Origin: Flavobacterium sp. NRK1
GTDB lineage: Bacteria > Bacteroidota > Bacteroidia > Flavobacteriales > Flavobacteriaceae
Assembly: GCF_024054175.1 (NCBI RefSeq)
Contig: NZ_JAMXLA010000001.1
Span: 2,877,324-2,941,323 of the forward strand
Reading direction: 5' to 3'
DNA: 64,000 bases
The translations under genes and the position numbers were made by a program. The notes beneath the pieces were generated by a model. That model saw only the letters and a list, made by a program, of their open reading frames with translations. It did no database searches and was not told where the DNA came from. This document shows, one piece after another, positions 51,907 through 61,556 of the stretch (position 1 is its first letter; each line of letters opens with the position of its first letter).

Positions 51907-52929
51907 TTATAGTTCTATTCTTGCTTTAGAGGTTACAGAAGCATCATTAAACTGATGTTCCAGGTATTTATGGTAACCTACAATACCAATCATGGCTGCA
52001 TTATCGGTTGTATATTCAAACTTAGGGATAAAGGTTTTCCAGCCGTATTTTTTTTCTGTCTCCTTTAGTGTGCTACGAATTCCGCTGTTTGCAGAAACAC
52101 CTCCGCCAATGGCTACTTGCTTAATCCCGGTTTCTTTTACAGCTATTTTAATCTTATCCATAAGAATATTAACAATTGTGTATTGAATTGATGCACAAAT
52201 ATCATTCATGTTTTCACTTATGAAGTCAGGATTTGTGGTTACATTTTTTTGTATAAAGTATAATATCTGAGTTTTTAGTCCGCTAAAACTAAAATCCATT
52301 CCGGGCACTTTTGGTTTTGTAAAAGCGAAAGCCTTCGGATTTCCTAACTGGGCATATTTGTCTATTAATGGTCCGCCAGGGTAAGGTAATCCTAATATTT
52401 TAGCACTTTTATCAAAAGCTTCTCCAACAGCATCATCAGTAGTTTCTCCAATAACTTCCATGTCAAAAAAGCTATTCACTTTTACAATCTGGGTATGCCC
52501 GCCACTTATGGTCATAGCAAGAAATGGAAATTCAGGTTTATCATATCCTTCCTCATCTATAAAATGAGCTAGTATATGAGCCTGCATGTGGTTAACAGCT
52601 ATAAGGGGTACATTTAATGCCAATGCCATAGATTTTGCAAAAGAGCTGCCTACCAATAGCGATCCCATTAGCCCCGGGCCTTGTGTAAAAGCTACAGCAT
52701 TAAGCTGTTCTCTTTTAATATTTGCTTTTTTAAGCGCTACATCTATAACAGGAACAATGTTTTGCTGGTGAGCACGCGAAGCAAGTTCAGGTACTACACC
52801 ACCATATTCTTTATGTATTGCCTGCCTTGCAACAACATTAGAGAGTACTTTGTCGTTTTCAAGTATAGCGGCAGCAGTGTCATCACATGAACTTTCAATA
52901 GATAATATATATGTAGGTTTTTCCGGCAT
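51907..52929 (-). CDS. tsaD: tRNA N6-threonylcarbamoyladenosine transferase TsaD
   Basis: The 340-residue protein transfers the threonylcarbamoyl group to A37 of ANN-decoding tRNAs. It has SIESSCDDTAAAIL, the metal-binding HMQAHILAHF, GGHTQIV, and AIGGGVSANSGIR near the end. I start it at the ATG at 52929 (MPEKPTYILSIESSCD); an upstream GTG adds only four residues. It diverges from tamB with about 100 bases between them. Confidence 0.95.
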   Translation of the reverse strand: MPEKPTYILSIESSCDDTAAAILENDKVLSNVVARQAIHKEYGGVVPELASRAHQQNIVPVIDVALKKANIKREQLNAVAFTQGPGLMGSLLVGSSFAKSMALALNVPLIAVNHMQAHILAHFIDEEGYDKPEFPFLAMTISGGHTQIVKVNSFFDMEVIGETTDDAVGEAFDKSAKILGLPYPGGPLIDKYAQLGNPKAFAFTKPKVPGMDFSFSGLKTQILYFIQKNVTTNPDFISENMNDICASIQYTIVNILMDKIKIAVKETGIKQVAIGGGVSANSGIRSTLKETEKKYGWKTFIPKFEYTTDNAAMIGIVGYHKYLEHQFNDASVTSKARIEL

Positions 52930-53028
52930 AATTTTAGGCACAAAATTTGGTATTATAAAAAAGGCTTAAAGCTAATTTAACAAGTATTAAAAATCCCTAC
53001 TTTTGTTGATTATTTGCCATAGCAGCCA

Positions 53029-56000
53029 GTGTACAAATTTAAAACAATTAGCAGTATCAAAAAATTTAAAAAAATACTTATTAGGACGATAGTTGGTATT
53101 ATCGTGTTTTTGCTGCTAATGGGTATTGCACTTTCATTACCTTTTGTGCAAACCCACATAGGCCACTATGCTACAAATAAACTTAATGAAGACTTTGGAA
53201 CAAATATACAAATAGAAAAAATTGCTATTTCGGTTTTTGGTGGCGTAAAGCTTAAAGGAGTTTTAATACTTGACCATCATAAAGATACACTTATTTCTGC
53301 GGAAAGGCTTCAGACCAATATACTCAATGTAAGAGGAGTATTAAACAGCAAGTTGAGGTTTGGCACCATTAGAGCCCAGAAACTAAACTTCCATATGAAA
53401 ACATACAAAGGAGAGAAAACATCTAACCTTGATGTTTTTGTGAAATCTTTTGATAATGGAAAACCCGGAAGCGGTAAATTCAGGCTTAGAACCAATGATC
53501 TTACAGTTCGTGACGGAAGATTTCGGCTTACTAATGAAAACGCTGTTACAGCCAGGGTTCTTGACTTTAAAAAGCTAAATGGTGAACTGAAAGATTTTTA
53601 TATTAAAGCCAGCGACGTTTCTGCAGACATAAGAAAGCTTTCCTTACTTGACCATAGAGGGCTTTTTGTAGAAAATCTTAAGGCTAAATTCAGTTATACC
53701 AAAACTAATATTAAACTCGATGAACTGGAGTTGGTAACTACACAGTCGGCATTAAAAGGCAATGTTAAGCTGACCTATACAATTGCCGACATGAAAGATT
53801 TTGTAAACCGGGTTAAATTTGATTTTAAGATTGAAAGAGCAACGGTTTCTTCTAATGAGCTTAACTATTTTTACAACGAGTTTGGTAAAGACCGCAAGTT
53901 TTACCTTTCTACTACACTTGAGGGGCCTTTAAATAATTTTATTCTTCATGATTTAAAGTTACTGGATAATAAAGATTCTGAAATTATAGGTTCTGTAAAC
54001 TTCAGGCATTTGTTTGACAAGCAGGGTCCCGGATTTTATATGAATGGTAATTTTGACAGAATTACTTCAAATTACAGCAACTTAAGAAATATGATGCCCC
54101 GGATTCTTGGCAAAAGTTTACCTGCTGTACTGGATAAATTTGGACGTGTTGATCTTGTTGGAGATGTTGTGCTTACTAAAACAGACCTTACTACCAATTT
54201 ATATATAATGTCTGAGCTTGGAGAAGCTACAGCAGATATATCTGTTAATGATTATAATAAACCTGATACAGCCACATATCTGGGTACTATAGACTTGGAC
54301 GGATTTAATCTGGGAGGCATGATCGGGAATAAAATGTTTGGGCTGGCAACCATGCATGTTGATGTTGACGGACAAGGATTCAATCAAAAGTCGCTTAATA
54401 CAATCGTTAAAGGAAATATTACAGGATTTGCGGCTAATAATTACAATTATAAAAACATTAAAGTTGACGGTCAGTTTAAATGGCCATATTTTAATGGGAG
54501 TATAGATAGTAACGACCCTAACCTGAGAATGTCTTTTGATGGTTTATTAGACATGAGCAAAAACAGGAAAAACTATGATTTTCATGCTCAGATAGATTAT
54601 GCTGATCTTCATATGCTGAATTTTATGAAGAAAGATACACTATCTATATTTAAAGGCGATATTGTAGCTAATGCCAGTGGTAATAGTATTAATACCCTCG
54701 CAGGAAATGTGCATGTAACTAATCTTTCATACCAAAACAGCAGAAATAGTTACTTTTTTGATGATTTTACCGTTGAAGCATCTTATGATGAAGATAATAT
54801 AAGAACAGTCAGTTTTAACTCGAAAGATATAATTGAGGGCAGGGTAAAGGGTATTTATGATATTAATGAACTACCTAAACTTGTTGAAAATGCACTCGGC
54901 AGCCTTTACACTAATTACTCACCTTATAAAGTTAAGAAAGGGCAGTTTTTAGATTTTAATTTTATTATATATAATAAAATTGTTGAAATAATTAACCCAA
55001 ATATAGTTGTTGGAGAAAATACTACACTTAAGGGGCGTATAAATTCTGATAAAGAAGAATTTGTCCTTTCCTTCGATTCGCCTAATATCTCTGTATTTGA
55101 TAATGTTTTCAGTACCATAGAGGTTGATGTAAATAATAAGAATCCATTATATAATGCCTATGTAAATATAGACAGTATACGATTTAAAAAGTATAAAATA
55201 TCTGATTTCAGGGTTATAAATGTTACCCAGAATGATACACTTTACCTGCGCTCAGAATTTAAAGGAGGCTCTAATGCAAAAGATTTTTTCAATTTAAACC
55301 TGTACCATACAATAGGTGAAGATAATAAATCTGTAGTGGGCTTTAAAAAGTCTGAAATGAGCTTTAAGGATAATATGTGGTATATTAATGAGGAGAGCGA
55401 TACAGATAATAAAATAGTATTTAATAAAAAGCTTACTGATTTTACCATTAATAAACTGATCATGTCGCATAATGGGCAGAAAGTTGAACTTAAGGGTATG
55501 CTTAAAAATAAAGATTATAAAGACCTTAAATTAAGCTTTAATGATGTTGACTTAGATAAAATAACACCTTCACTGGACAGTTTAAGTTTTGGAGGAAGGC
55601 TTAACGGAGAAATAAGTCTTAAACAGAATAAAGAAGAGTTTCAGCCGGCATCGTCTATAATTGTAGATTCACTTAAAATAAATAAGTTTAATATGGGCGA
55701 CCTTGCCCTGCAGGTTACAGGAGACAAGTCGTTCAGGAAATTTAACCTTAATGCATCTCTTTCCAAATATGATAACGAAAACTTTTATGCAAATGGTGCT
55801 ATAGAATTAATAGATAAACAAACACTTCTTTCGATAGATGCCACACTAAAAGATTTAGATATAAGCCCTTTGGAAATTTTCCTTAAAAATATTTTTCCGC
55901 AAATAAGGGGTAAGGCATCGGGTAGGGCTGCTATTGTAGGGAACGCAAAAAAACCGGAGATTGATGGTATTATTTATCTTAACGATGCCGGATTAAAAGT

Positions 56001-57564
56001 AGGCTACCTGAATACAGATTATGATTTTGAGCCTAATTCTATGGTAGATCTTACAGAAGAAGCTATTACATTCAGAAATATTGAACTTATAGATACTAAA
56101 TACAAAACTAAAGGAAGATTAAACGGAACTATAAGGCATAAATTATTCAAAGACTGGTCGATGGATAATGTAAAAATTGAATCGGACAGGTTTTTAGCTC
56201 TTGATACTGAAGATTCTGACGAAGCAATGTATTACGGAACTGCTTTTATAAAAGGTAAAGCTGAAATTAATGGGCCGGTTTCATCTTTATTTATTAAAGT
56301 TGATGCTTCTTCTGCAAAAGGAACTGATATAAAGATACCAATAAATAATGCGGGTGTTACAACCAACAATGCTGCTTTTATACACTTTTTAACTCCAAAA
56401 GAGAAAGAGAATAAGTTAAAAGGGATAGCGCTGCAGGATGTAACGAAAACCTTTAAAGGTTTAGAAATGCGATTTGACCTTGATATTAATGATGAGGCAA
56501 AAGTTGAGGTTATTATTGATAAAAATACAGGACATAGCCTAAGTGCAGTAGGAGATGGTTTACTGTTGCTGGAGATAAATACTCTTGGTAAGTTTAACAT
56601 GAGTGGGGATTATGTAGTACGTAAAGGGACTTATAATTTTAAATATGGTGGGCTTATAGATAAAAAATTCACTGTTAAACAGGGTGGAAATATAGTTTGG
56701 GAAGGCGATCCTATGCGTGCCAGGCTTAATCTTGAAGCTGTTTACTCTCTAAGAGCGAATCCTTCAGCATTGTTAGAAACATCTTCTTTTAACAGGCCTA
56801 TACCTGTAGAAGTAGGAATTATACTTACCGGTAATTTGACAAATCCCGAGCCCGACTTTCAAATTAACTTTCCGGGTGTGACTTCTGTAGTAAAATCAGA
56901 TTTAGAATACAAGTTAAGTGATATGACAATCAGGCAAAATCAGGCATTGTCTTTATTATCTACAGGCTCTTTTGTTAGTCCAAACAGTATGAATGCAGGT
57001 ACTGCTGTAGCCGGGAATCTTTTTGAAAAGGCTAGCAGCCTGGTTAATGGTGTTTTTGCTGATGAAGACAGTAAACTTAATATAGGATTAAATTACGTTC
57101 AGGCAGACAAGAATCCGTATGTAGAAACCAACTCTCAGGTTGGGCTTACAGTATCGTCTCAAATTAATGACAGGATTACTGTAAATGGGCAGGTAGGGGT
57201 GCCGGTAGGGGGTGTAAATCAGTCTCAGATTGTTGGTAATGTTCAGTTAGAAATACGTCTAAACGACGAGAATACACTTAAAGGAAGAGTTTTTAACCGT
57301 GAAAACGATATTACATTTTTAGGAGAGGGAATTGGTTATACACAGGGTATAGGATTAACTTATTCGGTAGATTTTGATACAATTCATGAATTATGGAGAA
57401 AGATATTCAGCGCTCCTGAGAAAAAGGAAAATGATGACAATTCGAGTTCTGATATTCCTGACTCTGAACTTTCACCTGAATATATTAAATTTATGGAAAG
57501 CAGAAATAGGAAAAAAACAAATACTAAACAAAAACCTCCTGAAAGGATACCTGAAACCGATTAA
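53029..57564 (+). CDS. tamB: TamB-like translocation/assembly module protein
   Basis: The 1511-residue protein has an N-terminal inner-membrane anchor (IRTIVGIIVFLLLMGIALS, about 18-36), then a very long beta-rich periplasmic body made of AsmA-like repeats, and the C-terminal TamB (DUF490) domain (about 1200-1430, GRLNGTIRHKLFKDWSMDNV; GTYNFKYGGLIDKKFTVKQG; RARLNLEAVYSLRANPSALL; INDRITVNGQVGVPVGG). It is thought to bridge both membranes for phospholipid or outer-membrane protein transport. Translation probably starts at GTG (53029), because no ATG occurs before the membrane span. The tail is basic and Pro-rich. Confidence 0.92.
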   Translation: MYKFKTISSIKKFKKILIRTIVGIIVFLLLMGIALSLPFVQTHIGHYATNKLNEDFGTNIQIEKIAISVFGGVKLKGVLILDHHKDTLISAERLQTNILNVRGVLNSKLRFGTIRAQKLNFHMKTYKGEKTSNLDVFVKSFDNGKPGSGKFRLRTNDLTVRDGRFRLTNENAVTARVLDFKKLNGELKDFYIKASDVSADIRKLSLLDHRGLFVENLKAKFSYTKTNIKLDELELVTTQSALKGNVKLTYTIADMKDFVNRVKFDFKIERATVSSNELNYFYNEFGKDRKFYLSTTLEGPLNNFILHDLKLLDNKDSEIIGSVNFRHLFDKQGPGFYMNGNFDRITSNYSNLRNMMPRILGKSLPAVLDKFGRVDLVGDVVLTKTDLTTNLYIMSELGEATADISVNDYNKPDTATYLGTIDLDGFNLGGMIGNKMFGLATMHVDVDGQGFNQKSLNTIVKGNITGFAANNYNYKNIKVDGQFKWPYFNGSIDSNDPNLRMSFDGLLDMSKNRKNYDFHAQIDYADLHMLNFMKKDTLSIFKGDIVANASGNSINTLAGNVHVTNLSYQNSRNSYFFDDFTVEASYDEDNIRTVSFNSKDIIEGRVKGIYDINELPKLVENALGSLYTNYSPYKVKKGQFLDFNFIIYNKIVEIINPNIVVGENTTLKGRINSDKEEFVLSFDSPNISVFDNVFSTIEVDVNNKNPLYNAYVNIDSIRFKKYKISDFRVINVTQNDTLYLRSEFKGGSNAKDFFNLNLYHTIGEDNKSVVGFKKSEMSFKDNMWYINEESDTDNKIVFNKKLTDFTINKLIMSHNGQKVELKGMLKNKDYKDLKLSFNDVDLDKITPSLDSLSFGGRLNGEISLKQNKEEFQPASSIIVDSLKINKFNMGDLALQVTGDKSFRKFNLNASLSKYDNENFYANGAIELIDKQTLLSIDATLKDLDISPLEIFLKNIFPQIRGKASGRAAIVGNAKKPEIDGIIYLNDAGLKVGYLNTDYDFEPNSMVDLTEEAITFRNIELIDTKYKTKGRLNGTIRHKLFKDWSMDNVKIESDRFLALDTEDSDEAMYYGTAFIKGKAEINGPVSSLFIKVDASSAKGTDIKIPINNAGVTTNNAAFIHFLTPKEKENKLKGIALQDVTKTFKGLEMRFDLDINDEAKVEVIIDKNTGHSLSAVGDGLLLLEINTLGKFNMSGDYVVRKGTYNFKYGGLIDKKFTVKQGGNIVWEGDPMRARLNLEAVYSLRANPSALLETSSFNRPIPVEVGIILTGNLTNPEPDFQINFPGVTSVVKSDLEYKLSDMTIRQNQALSLLSTGSFVSPNSMNAGTAVAGNLFEKASSLVNGVFADEDSKLNIGLNYVQADKNPYVETNSQVGLTVSSQINDRITVNGQVGVPVGGVNQSQIVGNVQLEIRLNDENTLKGRVFNRENDITFLGEGIGYTQGIGLTYSVDFDTIHELWRKIFSAPEKKENDDNSSSDIPDSELSPEYIKFMESRNRKKTNTKQKPPERIPETD

Positions 57565-57601
57565 TTCATAATTAATAAGGGAAAAAATTTTACTTTTAAA
57601 T

Positions 57602-57645
57602 AAAAAGCAGGTGTTTTAAAGAGAAAACATCTGCTTTTTAAGTTT
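57602..57645 (+). terminator. Terminator downstream of tamB
   Basis: A 15-bp stem with one G-U pair, AAAAGCAGGTGTTTT/AAAACATCTGCTTTT (57603-57617 and 57624-57638), is followed by TTAAGTTTATTT. The rest of the 208-base gap before pfkA shows only AT-rich sequence. Confidence 0.75.
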
Positions 57646-57772
57646 ATTTAAGATAGTTTTAAGAAAAACTTATTAACGAAAACGTTTGAAATTTTGCATA
57701 ATTGATAATAGAACGCAAAATCAAATAAATAAATGATATTAAATTATTAATTTTACAATCAAATACTAAAAA

Positions 57773-59790
<2,018 letters not shown>

Positions 59791-59805
59791 TATTTTTATA
59801 ACTTC

Positions 59806-59842
59806 GTCCCGCCTTTAAATATTAAGGGCGGGACTTTGTCTT
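59806..59842 (+). terminator. Terminator downstream of gap
   Basis: The stem GTCCCGCC/GGCGGGAC (59806-59813 and 59827-59834) is followed by TTTGTCTTTTT. Confidence 0.88.
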
Positions 59843-59944
59843 TTTATATAAACGGCTTAATATTGTCTTAACCCAAATATAATATGCGGGAGCTATTATA
59901 TATATAAACAAGGCAAAACTTAACCCAAAACTTACTCAGAGAAA

Positions 59945-60796
59945 ATGAAATTATTAGTAGACAGTGGAGCTACAAAAGCCGATTGGATTGCGCTGGATGA
60001 AAATGGTGACAGGCTTTTTAACTCACAAACTTTAGGCTTAAGCCCCGAAGTAATTAACAGGGAAGAAGCCTTAGAGCGTCTTGAAGCCCGTTTTGATATA
60101 TACAATAACAGAAATGAGGTTACTGCACTTTATTTTTATGGTGCAGGATGTGGTACAGACAGAATGAAAAACTTTATGAAAGGTATATTTCAGGAGTTTT
60201 TCCCTAATGCAGAAATTAGTGTAAAAGAAGATACTTACGCGGCGGCTTATGCTACAAATCCTAATAACGATAAAGCAATTATATGTATTTTAGGTACAGG
60301 GTCTAACTGCAGCTATTTTGATGGTGAAGAATTACATCAAAAAGTACAGTCTTTAGGCTACATTGCTATGGATGACTGCAGTGGAAACCGTTTTGGACGC
60401 GATCTTATCCGGGCATATTATTTTAATAAGATGCCTGCTGATCTGGCTAAAGAATTTGAATCTGAATATAATCTTGATCCGGATGTAATTAAGCATAATC
60501 TTTATAAAGAGCCTAATCCAAATGCATATCTTGCTACGTTTGCTAAATTTCTTATTCAGCATAAAGATAATGCTTTTATAAAAGGGCTTATTACTGACGC
60601 TATGCAGGTATTTGTAGATAATTATATTACACAATATGAAAACTCGCATGAAGTGCCGGTTCATTTTGTAGGTTCAATTGCATTTTATCTTAAAGCAGAG
60701 CTTGCAGAAGTTCTCGCTAAAAACGGATTAAAACTTGGTAATGTATTAAGGCGACCTATTGATGGCCTTATAGAATACCACGAATTAAATAAATAA
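59945..60796 (+). CDS. BadF/BadG/BcrA-type ATPase, N-acetylglucosamine kinase-like
   Basis: The 283-residue ASKHA-fold protein begins LLVDSGATKADWIALDENGD, with the phosphate-1 loop, and has AIICILGTGSNCSYFDGEEL (phosphate-2) and VHFVGSIAFYLKAELAEVLA near the end. Proteins of this size in Bacteroidetes are usually annotated as N-acetylglucosamine kinases. The sugar is inferred, not proven. It is 3 bases upstream of mgsA, so both should be co-transcribed. Confidence 0.83.
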   Translation: MKLLVDSGATKADWIALDENGDRLFNSQTLGLSPEVINREEALERLEARFDIYNNRNEVTALYFYGAGCGTDRMKNFMKGIFQEFFPNAEISVKEDTYAAAYATNPNNDKAIICILGTGSNCSYFDGEELHQKVQSLGYIAMDDCSGNRFGRDLIRAYYFNKMPADLAKEFESEYNLDPDVIKHNLYKEPNPNAYLATFAKFLIQHKDNAFIKGLITDAMQVFVDNYITQYENSHEVPVHFVGSIAFYLKAELAEVLAKNGLKLGNVLRRPIDGLIEYHELNK

Positions 60797-60799
60797 TAT

Positions 60800-61174
60800 A
60801 TGGAAATTGCCATCATTGCCCATGACGGCATGAAAGCCGAAATGGTTCAGTTTCTTAATAAGCATAAAGATATCCTGATAAAAGAAGGTATTAAGCTCAT
60901 TGCAACCGGTACTACCGGCAGCAAGGCTGAGAAAGCCGGTTTTAAGGTAAAAAAAATGCTTTCAGGGCCATTAGGGGGTGATGCACAAATTGCCGGCAGG
61001 GTAGCAGAAGGGAAAACTAAAATGGTATTCTTTTTTAAAGATCCTTTATCCAGCCACGCTCACGAAGCTGATATTAATATGCTGCTCAGGGTTTGTGATG
61101 TGCACAATGTGCCACTGGCCACAAACCCTGCGTCAGCAGAGTTATTTTTGCTCGCTATAGCACAGCAATCATAG
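60800..61174 (+). CDS. mgsA: Methylglyoxal synthase
   Basis: The 124-residue enzyme converts dihydroxyacetone phosphate to methylglyoxal and phosphate, a bypass that relieves sugar-phosphate build-up. It has IAIIAHDGMKAEMVQFLNKH, then LIATGTTGSKAEKAG, the catalytic Asp61 in LSGPLGGDAQIAGRV, and His88 in DPLSSHAHEADINMLL, followed by NVPLATNPASAE. The C-terminus overlaps the convergent ridA by 20 bases. A neighbourhood of pfkA and gap fits its role. Confidence 0.94.
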   Translation: MEIAIIAHDGMKAEMVQFLNKHKDILIKEGIKLIATGTTGSKAEKAGFKVKKMLSGPLGGDAQIAGRVAEGKTKMVFFFKDPLSSHAHEADINMLLRVCDVHNVPLATNPASAELFLLAIAQQS

Positions 61175-61535
61175 AAATTTCTACATTAACATTTTTAGGC
61201 AGTTTTGCCACCTGAACCGTTTCTCTTGCAGGGGCGGTTTTTTCGTTAAAATAGGCGCCGTAAATGCTGTTTATTTTTGCAAAATCATTCATGTCGCTAA
61301 TGAAGATAGTAGATTTGATAACATTTTCAAAAGTCATTTCTGCTGCATCCAGAACTGCTTTCATGTTTTCCATAACCTGTTTTGTTTCTGTCTCAATATC
61401 ACCTGTTACAAGTTCTCCCGTTTCAGGATGAAGTGCTATCTGTCCTGAAGTATAAAGAGTGTTGCCTGATAATACAGCCTGACTATACGGACCGATAGGT
61501 GCAGGAGCCTTATCGGTAAAGATTATTTTTTTCAT
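61155..61535 (-). CDS. ridA: RidA family reactive enamine/imine deaminase
   Basis: The 126-residue protein begins IFTDKAPAPIGPYSQAVLSG and has LYTSGQIALHPETGELVTGD, NVIKSTIFISDMNDFAKINS and ARETVQVAKLPKNVNVEISM, which includes the catalytic Arg of the deaminase subgroup. It hydrolyses reactive 2-aminoacrylate-type intermediates in the cytosol. It ends inside the convergent mgsA gene. Confidence 0.92.
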   Translation of the reverse strand: MKKIIFTDKAPAPIGPYSQAVLSGNTLYTSGQIALHPETGELVTGDIETETKQVMENMKAVLDAAEMTFENVIKSTIFISDMNDFAKINSIYGAYFNEKTAPARETVQVAKLPKNVNVEISMIAVL

Positions 61536-61556
61536 TGATATATTAATATTGATTGT